From positions 1 to 36,449 of the forward strand of contig ONCI01000021.1 of the NCBI GenBank assembly GCA_900316255.1: a stretch of DNA of 36,449 nucleotides, in the 5' to 3' direction. Below the pieces are notes generated by a model. That model did not search any database. It saw nothing but the letters and a program-made list of their open reading frames with translations, and was not told where the DNA came from. Position numbers and translations under genes: made by a program. Positions 17,519 to 25,606 of the stretch are shown one piece after another (within the stretch, counting starts at the first letter, position 1; every line of letters starts with the position of its first letter). This DNA comes from an uncultured Eubacteriales bacterium. Its GTDB lineage: Bacteria; Bacillota; Clostridia; Oscillospirales; Oscillospiraceae.

Positions 17519-18556
17519 ATGATCCAACTGAAAGACATCGTGGTCAAGTTCGGGGATTTCACCGCCCTGCACAACATCAACGTACATGTGAAGGAAGGGG
17601 AGTTTTTCACCTTCCTGGGCCCCTCCGGCTGCGGCAAGACCACCACGCTGCGCACCATCACCGGCTTCATCGAGCCCGTTTCCGGCACGGTGACCATGAA
17701 GGGGCGGGACATCACCCATGTGCCCATCGAGAAGCGGGAGATCGGCATCGTCTTCCAGAGCTATGCCCTTTTCCCCACCATGACGGTGTATGACAACATC
17801 GCCTTCGGCCTCAAGGTAAAGAAGATGAAAAAGCCGGAGATCGACAAGAAGGTGCGGGAGATCGCCCGGAAGGTGGATCTCAGCGACGAGCAGCTGCAGA
17901 AGGCCGTGTCCCAGCTCTCCGGCGGCCAGCAGCAGCGCGTGGCCATCGCACGCGCCCTGGTGACGGAGCCCGCCATCATCTGCATGGACGAGCCCCTGTC
18001 CAACCTGGACGCCAAGCTCCGGGTCCAGCTGAGAAACGAGCTGAAAAAGATGCAGAAAGACTTCGGCATCACCACCATCTACGTCACCCATGACCAGGAG
18101 GAGGCTCTGACCCTGTCCGACCGGATCGCCGTGTTCAACAAGGGCTATATCGAGCAGATCGGCACCCCCAACGAGGTCTACAACTTCTCCAAAACCGAGT
18201 TCGTGTGCAACTTCCTGGGGGATATCAACCGCCTCTCCGATGAGCTGTCGGAGAAGCTGGCCGCCGTTGCGCCCCAGATCAGCCCCAAGAAGCACAACTA
18301 CATCCGCCTGGAGCGGATCCAGGTGGGTGTGCAGCCCAAGGAGGGGCAGCTTGCCCTCCGCGGGCGTGTGCTCAGCCGGGAGTTTTACGGGATGTACATC
18401 AAGTATCTCATCGACGTGGGCTGCCAGACCCTGAAGGTCATTGAGAAGAACGGCGGGCCCGCCGGCGGCAAGCTGCCCAACGATATCGACGTGGTGATCG
18501 ATCCCGGCGACGTGATGTCCTATGAGCCGGATGAGGAAGCAGAGGTGGCGCAATGA
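17519..18556 (+). CDS. ABC transporter ATP-binding protein
   Basis: 345 residues. Walker [10 protein letters not shown] (34-42), Q-loop Q80, signature LSGGQQQR (133-140), Walker B IICMDEP (153-159), D-loop SNLD, and switch His in THDQEEA (H191). The C-terminal ~100 residues form a TOBE-like regulatory domain, as in the ferric/spermidine/sugar importer ATPases. It powers the permease at 18553. The ATG at 17519 lies 9 bases after AAGGAG; the ATG at 17512 opens a different, short frame and is rejected. Its stop overlaps the permease start by 4 bases (ATGA). Confidence 0.93.
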   Translation: MIQLKDIVVKFGDFTALHNINVHVKEGEFFTFLGPSGCGKTTTLRTITGFIEPVSGTVTMKGRDITHVPIEKREIGIVFQSYALFPTMTVYDNIAFGLKVKKMKKPEIDKKVREIARKVDLSDEQLQKAVSQLSGGQQQRVAIARALVTEPAIICMDEPLSNLDAKLRVQLRNELKKMQKDFGITTIYVTHDQEEALTLSDRIAVFNKGYIEQIGTPNEVYNFSKTEFVCNFLGDINRLSDELSEKLAAVAPQISPKKHNYIRLERIQVGVQPKEGQLALRGRVLSREFYGMYIKYLIDVGCQTLKVIEKNGGPAGGKLPNDIDVVIDPGDVMSYEPDEEAEVAQ

Positions 18557-20463
18557 ACAGCAGCCTTGACAGAAAGCTTCGGCCGGAGATGCTGCTGCAG
18601 GTGTTCGGCATCGCATTCTTCGCCTATCTGTTCTTCGGCTTCATGCTGCTGCCCTGCCTGAACACCCTCACCAGCATATTCCGTACCAAGAACGCGGCAG
18701 GGGAGACGGATCCCTTTGCGGTCATCCGCTTCTTCCTGGCGGGCACTATGAAGCGCTACGTCTGGAATTCCCTGAAGCTTGCCATCTATCTGGTGGTCAC
18801 GGTGAACGTGGTGGGCATTTCCCTGGTGCTGCTCACCGAGTATTTCGACATCAAGGGCGCCAGGATCCTGCGCATGGGCTACATGACCACCATGATCTAC
18901 TCCGGCGTGGCCCTGGTCACCGGCTACATGTTCCTCTATGCCAGCGACGGCATGCTCACGAGCCTGATGAAGAACGCTTTTCCGGACTTCAATCCCAACT
19001 GGTTTTCCGGCTTCAACGCGGTGCTCTTCACCATGACCTTCGCCTGCACCTCCAACCACATGCTCTTTTTGCGCAACGCCATCCGCGGCATCGACTACAA
19101 CACCGTGGAGGCGGCCCGCAACATGGGCGCCAAGCCCTTCAAGGTCCTGCTGAAGGTGGTGCTGCCCTCTCTGTTGCCCACCCTCTTCTCCCTCACGGTC
19201 ATGACCTTCATCACGGGCCTCTGCGCCATGTCCGCGCCGACCCTGCTGGGCTATGACTCCATCAACCCCGAGATCGTGCGTCTGGCCGGCTCTTCCACCG
19301 CGGACGAGGCCTTCCCCCAGGCCCGCGCCGCCCTGCTGAGCATCATCCTGGCCACCTTCACCATCGTGCTGCTGACGGTGCTCTCCGCCTACGAGCGCAG
19401 GGGACATTACCTTTCTGTCTCCAAAACCAAGGCCAAGCTCCAGAAGCAGAAGATCACAAACCCCTTCTGGAACGTCATCGCCCACATCTATGCCTATATC
19501 CTCTTCATCATCTATATGACCCCGGTGGTCATGATCATCATCTTCTCCTTCCAGAACTACAGCGCCATCAAGGGCAAGCGCCTGGATCTGAACGGATGGA
19601 CGATCATCAACTTCATCGGCAAGCAGGACTATACCTATGTGAATGACCGCGGCCGGGAGAAGACGGTGGTGGGCGCCATTTCCGGCGTGTTCTCCAACGA
19701 CAAGACCCTGGGCGGCATCAAGCTCAGCTTTCTCATGTCCGCCGTCGCGGCGGCCCTGGCCTGCGTGATCGTGGTGGTGGCCTGCAACTACATCTTCAAC
19801 AAGAAAAAGAGCAAGCTCTCCGGCATCGTGCTGGAATATTCTCTGCTCTTCCCCTGGCTGCTGCCCACCATCCTCATCTGCTACTCCTACCGGACCTACT
19901 TCAACTCCACCGACGTCTGGTATGTGGGCAACAACAACCTCTATTCCAAAGAGAACGTACGCTTCCTGATCATCATGGCTTATACGGTGACGAAGCTGCC
20001 CTTCTCCCTGCGCATGATCAAGGCCAGCTTCTACGCCATCGACGATGAGCTGCAGGACGCCGCCCGGAACCTGGGCTCCAGCGGGCTGCGCACCTTCCTG
20101 AAGGTGAAGCTGCCCATCATCCTGCCCTCGGTCCTGGCGGTCTTCGCCCTGAACTTCAACGCCCTCTTCACGGAATACGACATGTCCGCCACCTTCCAGA
20201 GCCCGCAGGGCATCACCTATGCCATGGTCATCCAGGGCATGCTGGCGGACGCCACCCGCGGCGCCAACATGAACGCCCTGGGCCGCCGCTGTGCCTCCAC
20301 GGTGTTCATCATGGTGGTCTCCGGCATCGTCCTTTACCTGGTGTACGGCGTAGGCTCGAGAGACCTGGGCGAGCGGCTGGAGATCCGGAAGAGACGGCGT
20401 GAGCGCTGGGAAAAGCTCTTCGGCAGGAAGGAAAAGAAGGAAGCGAAAAAGGAAACGGTATGA
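18553..20463 (+). CDS. ABC transporter permease, two fused transmembrane domains
   Basis: 636 residues with two tandem BPD-type permease domains of about six helices each (roughly 10-280 and 310-610). Each carries the cytoplasmic EAA loop that docks on the ATPase: EAARNMGAKPFKVLLKVVLP and DAARNLGSSGLRTFLKVKLP. One protein therefore replaces a permease pair, as in FbpB/AfuB-type importers. The Lys/Glu-rich C-terminus is cytoplasmic. It overlaps the ATPase gene and the HAD gene by 4 bases each (ATGA), strong evidence for translational coupling. Confidence 0.92.
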   Translation: MNSSLDRKLRPEMLLQVFGIAFFAYLFFGFMLLPCLNTLTSIFRTKNAAGETDPFAVIRFFLAGTMKRYVWNSLKLAIYLVVTVNVVGISLVLLTEYFDIKGARILRMGYMTTMIYSGVALVTGYMFLYASDGMLTSLMKNAFPDFNPNWFSGFNAVLFTMTFACTSNHMLFLRNAIRGIDYNTVEAARNMGAKPFKVLLKVVLPSLLPTLFSLTVMTFITGLCAMSAPTLLGYDSINPEIVRLAGSSTADEAFPQARAALLSIILATFTIVLLTVLSAYERRGHYLSVSKTKAKLQKQKITNPFWNVIAHIYAYILFIIYMTPVVMIIIFSFQNYSAIKGKRLDLNGWTIINFIGKQDYTYVNDRGREKTVVGAISGVFSNDKTLGGIKLSFLMSAVAAALACVIVVVACNYIFNKKKSKLSGIVLEYSLLFPWLLPTILICYSYRTYFNSTDVWYVGNNNLYSKENVRFLIIMAYTVTKLPFSLRMIKASFYAIDDELQDAARNLGSSGLRTFLKVKLPIILPSVLAVFALNFNALFTEYDMSATFQSPQGITYAMVIQGMLADATRGANMNALGRRCASTVFIMVVSGIVLYLVYGVGSRDLGERLEIRKRRRERWEKLFGRKEKKEAKKETV

Positions 20464-21083
20464 TCCGAAACGTGGTATTTGATATGGGCGGCGTCCTCAT
20501 CGCCTGGGACCCCGCCCGCATCGTGGCCCGGCTGGGGCTGAGCGGGGAAGACGCACAGCTCCTCCTCCGGGAGGTCTTCCAGAGCGTGGAGTGGGTGTCC
20601 CTGGACCGGGGCAGCCTGTCCGAGCAGGCGGCGTTGGAGCGCTTTTATTCCCGCCTGCCCCGGCGGCTCCACGAGGCGGCGGTCCGCTGCGTCTTCTGGT
20701 GGAAGGACGAGCTCTGGCCCGTCCCCGGCATGGCGGAGCTGATCCAAGAACTGGACGGCCTGGGCTATGGGATCTATCTGCTCTCCAACGCCACCTCCGC
20801 CCTCAACGGCTATTTCCGCCGCATCCCGGGCTCGGAGCATTTCCGGGGCATGCTGGTTTCCGCGGACTGGAAGCTCCTGAAGCCCCAGCACGAGATCTAT
20901 GAAACCTTCCTTTCCGAGCAGAAGCTGGACCCGGCGGAGTGCCTCTTCCTGGACGACTACCCGCCCAACATTGAGGGGGCCGGCCGCTGCGGCATGCAAG
21001 GGCTGGTGTTCTATCAGGACATGGAGCGCCTGCGTCGGGAACTGCGGAGCCTGGGCGTCGGCGTGAAGGAGGGGAAAGAATGA
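20460..21083 (+). CDS. HAD-superfamily phosphatase (YihX-like subfamily IA)
   Basis: 207 residues. Motif I FDMGGVL with nucleophile D8, motif II LLSNAT, Lys in LLKPQHEIYETFL, and motif IV FLDDYPPNIEGAGRCGMQG. The sequence resembles YihX, an alpha-D-glucose-1-phosphatase, in replacing the second Asp of the usual DxD by Gly. It is cytoplasmic. Overlaps of 4 bases with both neighbours tie it to the transporter and the isomerase, suggesting that it dephosphorylates a sugar phosphate imported by the transporter or produced from its substrate. The exact substrate is inference. Confidence 0.85.
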   Translation: MIRNVVFDMGGVLIAWDPARIVARLGLSGEDAQLLLREVFQSVEWVSLDRGSLSEQAALERFYSRLPRRLHEAAVRCVFWWKDELWPVPGMAELIQELDGLGYGIYLLSNATSALNGYFRRIPGSEHFRGMLVSADWKLLKPQHEIYETFLSEQKLDPAECLFLDDYPPNIEGAGRCGMQGLVFYQDMERLRRELRSLGVGVKEGKE

Positions 21084-21769
21084 AACGAAGTCAGATCAAC
21101 GCCGCCCTGCGGGAAATGGAGGCCATGATCCGGGAATACCGGATCTCCCTGCCGCCCTTCTGTGATTTCACCCCGGAGCAGTGGCAGAGCCTGGGCCACG
21201 AATACGACGAGATCCGGGACTGCATGCTGGGCTGGGACATCACGGACTACGGCCAGGGGGATTTTGACCGCATCGGCTTTTCCCTCATCACCATCCGCAA
21301 CGGCAACCGTGCCATGGCGGATCGCTACCCCAAGGTCTATGCGGAAAAGCTGCTGTACCTGAAGGAAGGGCAGTATTCGCCCATGCATTTCCACTGGTTC
21401 AAGACCGAGGACATCATCAACCGGGCCGGCGGCAATGTGCTCATCCGGGTCTACAACTCTCTCCCCGATGAGGAGATCGACCGGGAAAGCCCCGTCACCG
21501 TGAAGTGCGACGGGCGCTGCTTCACCGTCCCGGCCGGGACCCAGGTGCGGCTTTGCCCCGGCGAGAGCATCCACATCTATCAGGGCCTCTACCACGATTT
21601 TGAGGTGGAGCCCGGCACCGGGCCGGTGCTGCTGGGCGAGGTGAGCCAGTGCAACGACGACAAGACCGACAACCGCTTCAACCCGCCCATGGGCCGCTTT
21701 CCTCAAATCGAGGAGGATGAGCCGCCCTACCGCCTCCTCTGCGGGGAGTATCCCGAAGCGAAGGACTGA
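21080..21769 (+). CDS. D-lyxose isomerase family protein (cupin)
   Basis: 229 residues. A cupin with SPMHFHWFKTEDIINRAGG: H103, H105 and E110 are candidate metal ligands and H172 (YHDF) is the distal one. The conserved VPAGTQVRLCPGESIHIYQGLYHDFE and the C-terminal EVSQCNDDKTDNRF match D-lyxose/D-mannose ketol-isomerases such as YdaE. These enzymes interconvert D-lyxose with D-xylulose and D-mannose with D-fructose using a divalent metal. It is the last gene of the operon and overlaps the HAD gene by 4 bases. No terminator with a long T-run is seen before the inverted repeat at 21816, whose right end (CTTTTTT) may serve. Confidence 0.9.
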   Translation: MKRSQINAALREMEAMIREYRISLPPFCDFTPEQWQSLGHEYDEIRDCMLGWDITDYGQGDFDRIGFSLITIRNGNRAMADRYPKVYAEKLLYLKEGQYSPMHFHWFKTEDIINRAGGNVLIRVYNSLPDEEIDRESPVTVKCDGRCFTVPAGTQVRLCPGESIHIYQGLYHDFEVEPGTGPVLLGEVSQCNDDKTDNRFNPPMGRFPQIEEDEPPYRLLCGEYPEAKD

Positions 21770-21815
21770 AGAAGCAACGGTCTCAAAACAACCTGTCATA
21801 AGAACTGTAGCAAGA

Positions 21816-21938
21816 AGCTGTCTCAAAACGACCTGTCATTCTGAGCGAAGCGAAGAATCTCTTTCGAACTCTTTTATAAGCTTTCGGAACAAGAGATTCT
21901 TCCCACAGGATGACAACGGGAATCGTTTTGAGACAGCT
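21816..21938. mobile_element. MITE-like inverted-repeat element, possibly also a terminator
   Basis: Perfect 16-bp terminal inverted repeats, AGCTGTCTCAAAACGA (21816-21831) and its complement (21923-21938). The inner arms also pair imperfectly, around TGTCATTCTGAGCGAAGCG and GAAGAATCTCTT. It encodes nothing. A partial direct copy of the left end (GTCTCAAAACAACCTGTCAT) lies just upstream from 21779. The right end runs into CTTTTTT, so it may end the transporter operon. Confidence 0.6.
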
Positions 21939-22022
21939 CTTTTTTGCTTGCGTATTCTGCGAAATGCGAAACGAAAGATGCAATCATAAAACCGGAAATA
22001 AATGATTGATAGTTAAAACAAG

Positions 22023-22148
22023 ATGCACGACACCTTGGACATCAACAGCGGAAATGCTGACGTCACCGGAGACGGAAAGGTGGGCTCCGCCGACCTGGTC
22101 CGTATGCGGAAGTATCTGGCCGGCGATCCCACAGCCGTGCTTGACTGA
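22023..22148 (+). pseudogene. Orphan type I dockerin fragment
   Basis: A 41-codon frame containing one dockerin-type calcium-binding repeat: DVTGDGKVGSADLVRMRKYL, then AGD. Asp, Asn/Asp, Asp and Asp of the EF-hand-like loop and the following helix are preserved. A complete dockerin has two such repeats and sits at the end of a larger secreted protein. Here the frame is closed upstream by TAA (22014) and has no ribosome-binding site or signal peptide, so it is probably the relic of a lost dockerin protein. It lies 270 bases upstream of a cohesin-like gene. Confidence 0.65.
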
Positions 22149-22199
22149 CGGCCGATCCGCATAGACAGACAAAAAACCCGATTTTGCCCCATTTTGAAA

Positions 22200-22242
22200 G
22201 TGGGGGAAGGGCGCGCAGATCAGGCACGTGTCCTTCCCCCAC
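22200..22242. other. Strong inverted repeat upstream of the cohesin-like gene
   Basis: An 11-bp perfect stem, GTGGGGGAAGG with its complement, and a 21-base loop. A shorter alternative pairing exists with CCCCA at 22187-22191. There is no T-run on the + strand. It lies upstream of the promoter, so it is not in the leader of the next gene. Confidence 0.5.
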
Positions 22243-22284
22243 GTGGGATAAAATAAAAAATACCCCGGGATTTGAATTTGGCCA

Positions 22285-22313
22285 TTGACGAATGCGATGA
22301 TTTCCGATACAAT
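22285..22313 (+). promoter_or_regulatory. Sigma-A promoter for the cohesin-like gene and peptide
   Basis: TTGACG at 22285-22290, a 17-bp spacer and TACAAT at 22308-22313. The leader is about 100 bases and includes ATCAGG...CCTGAT short pairing before the ribosome-binding site AAAGGAGAG. Confidence 0.72.
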
Positions 22314-22421
22314 AATATCCGTATGATGAAAGTGACAGTGTGTTCTGCCACAATCAGGATGCGGGCACAGCGTGTTTCTCTCTCCTGCGCCCCGCCTGAT
22401 TTCAGTTGAAAGGAGAGCAAC

Positions 22422-23849
22422 ATGAAAGCAATGAAGCGTTTTCTTTCCCTGGCAATGGTTTGCCTGCTCCTTTGCGGACTCCTTCCGGGCTTTGCCTATG
22501 CAGACGATCCCGCAGTTGGCACAATCGCTCTCAGCAATGCTTCCGGTAATGCCGGAGACACCGTTACGGTGGATGTAACGATCCAGAGCAATCCCGGCGT
22601 GATGGCGATGAAGCTGATGCCGCTGTTTGACACTGCAGTTTTGGAGCTGCAGGGAACCGAAGCGGACACGGAATCCGGATGGACTCTCGGCGCCGATGGC
22701 CAGGTTCTTTATGATACCTATCCCGACTCCACCTTTACCGGTAAGGTCGTGACCTACACCTTTAAGATCCTGGCTGATGCCCAGCCCGGCGAAACTCAGG
22801 TGAACCTCGAAGTCAAGGCAGCCAACTATGATGAAAACCTGGTCGAGTTCACTGTGACTCCCGCCACCATTACCGTCGGGGGCGAGAGCGGTAAGGTAGA
22901 CTTCCCCTTCAACCACAGCGCTTCCTTCGGCAACAACCTGTCCCTGAACTACTATATGCCCATCGAGTATGTGGAGGGCTATGAGCTTGACCGCCTGGAG
23001 ATCCGCCAGGTGCACTACAACGGGGAGGGTTCCGATTACACTTGGCGCGAGTATAACCTGACCTCTTGGGAGGACTCCAAACTAGGCGGGAAGAACTATA
23101 AGAAGATGGTGTTCGATAACATCGCGGCCAAGGAACTGGGCGACGACCTGTATGCCACCCTGTATCTGACCAAGGACGGCGAAAGCTACGAGAATACCGT
23201 CGATATTTACAACCTGAAGCAGTATGCATACAACCGCCTGAACAAGTCCACCGACGCCGCATTCAAGACCCTGCTGGTCGATCTGCTGAATTATGGTTCT
23301 CAGGCGCAGCTTTACTTCAACTACAACACTGCCAACCTGGCCAACGCGGATCTGACCGCGGAGCAGCAGGCCTACGGTACGGCTGAGATGCCCGAACTCA
23401 AGAGCGTGGAGAACGCCATCACCACTCCGGACGCCAGTGCTTTCTACTATGGCAAGACCATCGTGATGGGCAGCTATGTGGAGCTTCGGTACTACATGCA
23501 GTTTGGTGCCGGCAAGAACGAGGCTCCTGCCGATACGGTGAAGCTTGTCCTGACTTACACCAAGGTCAATGGTGAGACGGTTTCCGTGACGATCCCCGCC
23601 TCCGAGTTTGACTACAATTCCGGTTATAAGGCCTATTTCGCGAGCTTCACCGGCATCTCTGCCAAGGATATGCGCTGCACGGTGACGGCAAAGATCTATG
23701 ACGGGGACACCCTCATCAGCGACGTGCTGGAGTACAGCATCGAGACCTATGCCAAGAACCGTCTGGAGAAGTCCACGGACGAGGCTTTCAAGGAGCTGAT
23801 GCGGTGCCTGATGAAGTATGGCATTTCCGCCGAAAACTACCTGAGCTGA
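22422..23849 (+). CDS. Secreted protein with N-terminal cohesin-like domain and two C-terminal modules
   Basis: 475 residues. A signal peptide (1-27, likely cut after AYA) precedes a cohesin-type beta-sandwich (about 33-155: NASGNAGDTVTVDVTIQSNPGVMAMKL, then GKVVTYTFKI and a closing VTPATITV). Cohesins bind dockerins in cellulosomes and related assemblies; no second cohesin is present. The rest contains two copies of a module ending in YAYNRLNKSTDAAFKTLLVD...YGSQAQLYF and YAKNRLEKSTDEAFKELMRC...YGISAENYL, also found twice in the protein at 2-5482. No wall anchor is visible. The 33-codon peptide gene follows after 36 bases on the same transcript. Cohesin identity rests on sequence pattern and needs a profile check. 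Confidence 0.75.
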   Translation: MKAMKRFLSLAMVCLLLCGLLPGFAYADDPAVGTIALSNASGNAGDTVTVDVTIQSNPGVMAMKLMPLFDTAVLELQGTEADTESGWTLGADGQVLYDTYPDSTFTGKVVTYTFKILADAQPGETQVNLEVKAANYDENLVEFTVTPATITVGGESGKVDFPFNHSASFGNNLSLNYYMPIEYVEGYELDRLEIRQVHYNGEGSDYTWREYNLTSWEDSKLGGKNYKKMVFDNIAAKELGDDLYATLYLTKDGESYENTVDIYNLKQYAYNRLNKSTDAAFKTLLVDLLNYGSQAQLYFNYNTANLANADLTAEQQAYGTAEMPELKSVENAITTPDASAFYYGKTIVMGSYVELRYYMQFGAGKNEAPADTVKLVLTYTKVNGETVSVTIPASEFDYNSGYKAYFASFTGISAKDMRCTVTAKIYDGDTLISDVLEYSIETYAKNRLEKSTDEAFKELMRCLMKYGISAENYLS

Positions 23850-23885
23850 TAAAAAATCAACAGATCATAAAAGGAGAAATCAACT

Positions 23886-23987
23886 ATGAAGACCTATGAA
23901 GCTACCAAGATGGAGATCCTGCAGTTTGTCGACGCCGATATCCTGACCGTCTCCGGTCAGTGTGAGGACGAGGGCGAGCTGGACTGA
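23886..23987 (+). CDS. 33-residue peptide, candidate RiPP precursor
   Basis: ATG 23886 with AAGGAG nine bases upstream, a strong translation signal for so short a gene. The product starts MKTYEATKMEILQF, continues VDADILTVSGQ and ends in a Cys plus acidic tail (CEDEGELD). The N-terminal half resembles a leader peptide; the single Cys and the Thr/Ser residues (TVSG) would be the modifiable core. It follows the cohesin-like gene by 36 bases and is closed by a strong terminator; a radical SAM/SPASM gene starts 234 bases downstream from its own promoter. I do not recognise a named family with certainty. The function is inferred only from context and could instead relate to export or the neighbouring secreted protein. 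Confidence 0.6.
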   Translation: MKTYEATKMEILQFVDADILTVSGQCEDEGELD

Positions 23988-24022
23988 TCCGGCCTGATAT
24001 CACACCAGAGCAGTCACAAGGC

Positions 24023-24054
24023 AAAAGATCCGGGGAGTATACCCCGGATCTTTT
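24023..24054 (+). terminator. Terminator after the peptide gene
   Basis: A perfect 13-bp stem, AAAAGATCCGGGG with its complement, a 6-base loop and a run of T. It separates the peptide transcript from the radical SAM gene. Confidence 0.9.
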
Positions 24055-24092
24055 CCTTTTCCAAAGGTTCCTCAGATCGTCTTTCGAAGGTT

Positions 24093-24130
24093 GAAATACT
24101 TGCGCCGTCAAGCAGCCTGTGGTAAAGTGA
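24093..24130 (+). promoter_or_regulatory. Promoter of the radical SAM gene, near-identical to the Card1-like promoter
   Basis: TTGCGC (24100-24105), a 17-bp spacer and TAAAGT (24123-24128) with extended -10 TGG. The blocks GAAATACTTGCG and GCCTGTGGTAAAGTGA are identical, at the same spacing, to 27037-27074. Confidence 0.7.
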
Positions 24131-24220
24131 GCGCAGAGACACAGTTTCAGCGGCTGCGCCCCGGATCACGACCCGACTGGGGGAAATGCCGGCGGGCGCA
24201 GAGGAAAGAAGGAGCAAACC

Positions 24221-25552
24221 ATGATAATCGTACGAAACGGGAATCGGATGGTCCTGGATATCATGCAGCAGAGCGTTTTTCCCGACAGGGATTACCGCCT
24301 GAACCCATATGTCTTTTCTGCGGCCGAAGAAAATGGCGGGCTCCTGAAAAATATGGAGACGGGAATGGTTGTTTCCCTGTCAGATGCGGAGCTGCGTCTG
24401 ATCGAGCCTTTGGAGCAGGAAAGCGTGAAGGGAGCGGCCTTGCTGGAGGCCGGCCTTGGGGATTGCGTGAAGTACGGCTTCCTGGTGGAGAAGGAGACGG
24501 ACGACTACCAGCAGTACAGACAGCTGTGTTCCCTGCTGCCGCTTCTGGCCAACGAGAAGCCCGGAACCAAAATCTATACGATCCTGCCCACCACAGCCTG
24601 CAATGCCCGCTGCGTCTATTGTTACGAAGAAGGATTGCCGGTCCTGTCCATGAGCGAGGAAACGGCGGATAAGGTCGTGGAATTCATTGAGAAGACCCGC
24701 TGGCAGGATACGGTAACGCTCCTCTGGTTCGGGGGAGAACCGCTGGCGGGAAGCAAGATCATATCCAGGATCTGTCGCGGACTGCGGGAGAAATGCATCC
24801 CCTTTCGCTCCCAAATCATTACAAACGCCACGCTGATGAGCGCCGAGCTTCTGGAGGAGGCTGTTTCTCTCTGGTGCCTGGAGTCTGCCCAAGTCTCTGT
24901 TGATGGCTTACGAGCCGACTACGAGGCACGGAAGCAGTATGTGAATCCGGCGTCACACCATTATGACGCCATGATGGATGCTGTGGGGAGGATGCTGGAG
25001 AAGGGGATCCATGTCACCTTGCGCTGCAATTATGACGGAGACAATATTGACGGGCTGGAGGCTTTTGCGCAGGAAGTGAGGACTCGCTTTGCCTGCCGGG
25101 ACAAGCTGTCTTTCTATCCCGCCATGCTGTTTCAAGTGAAATCTCTGGAAAGCGGAATCGACCTGCAACGAAGGATCCAAAGCCTGAAGGATCGACTTGT
25201 GGAGATGAATCTGGCGGATAACGAGAAAAAACGAAGCGCCCTGAAAACCAACTACTGCGGCGCTGACAGCGGCGACAAAAACGTGGTGATCGCGCCTGAC
25301 GGGCAGCTTTATCATTGTGAACATCTTCCGGGGAACACGGCCTTTGGCAGTGTATACGATCCGGATCCGGTCATCTGCTCCGATCCGAGGGCGGAGCTTG
25401 AGGCCGATGAAATGTGCAGGACCTGTCCCTTCCTGCCGGAATGCACACCCTTCTACAAAAACGGCTGCGCGGATTATTATGCCAACTGCCGCGCGTTCAA
25501 ACAAATTGATCTGGAAGCGGTCCTGCGACGGATAGCCGATGAGATCCAATAA
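24221..25552 (+). CDS. Radical SAM/SPASM peptide maturase-like enzyme
   Basis: 443 residues. The N-terminal ~110 residues look like a PqqD-type winged-helix peptide-recognition region (NPYVFSAAEENGG, then LSDAELRLIEPL, then KYGFLVE). The radical SAM core has CNARCVYC (C127, C131, C134), binding the 4Fe-4S cluster that cleaves S-adenosylmethionine, and GGEP (171-174). The C-terminal SPASM domain has C346, C366, C399, C402, C408, C416 and C423, enough for two auxiliary Fe-S clusters. Such enzymes install thioethers or C-C links in ribosomal peptides, or mature sulfatases. No sulfatase is in the window and a 33-residue peptide gene lies just upstream, favouring peptide maturation. The start has AAGGAG eight bases upstream. 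No peptidase or exporter gene accompanies it. Confidence 0.88.
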   Translation: MIIVRNGNRMVLDIMQQSVFPDRDYRLNPYVFSAAEENGGLLKNMETGMVVSLSDAELRLIEPLEQESVKGAALLEAGLGDCVKYGFLVEKETDDYQQYRQLCSLLPLLANEKPGTKIYTILPTTACNARCVYCYEEGLPVLSMSEETADKVVEFIEKTRWQDTVTLLWFGGEPLAGSKIISRICRGLREKCIPFRSQIITNATLMSAELLEEAVSLWCLESAQVSVDGLRADYEARKQYVNPASHHYDAMMDAVGRMLEKGIHVTLRCNYDGDNIDGLEAFAQEVRTRFACRDKLSFYPAMLFQVKSLESGIDLQRRIQSLKDRLVEMNLADNEKKRSALKTNYCGADSGDKNVVIAPDGQLYHCEHLPGNTAFGSVYDPDPVICSDPRAELEADEMCRTCPFLPECTPFYKNGCADYYANCRAFKQIDLEAVLRRIADEIQ

Positions 25553-25590
25553 AGCATCGCGGCGGGCCAAACGGCCCGCCGCGATGCTTT
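25551..25590. terminator. Bidirectional terminator between the radical SAM and methionine gamma-lyase genes
   Basis: A perfect 18-bp inverted repeat with loop AAAC, beginning AAAGCATCGCGGCGGGCC. The arm includes the last base of the radical SAM stop codon. Confidence 0.9.
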
Positions 25591-25606
25591 GTGATCTTCG
25601 TCCCGC

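Noticed and set aside
16015-17748. A 577-codon minus-strand open frame over the binding-protein gene
   Set aside because: It mirrors the codons of the real gene, has a Val/Gly-rich product and spans a promoter and an ATPase start.
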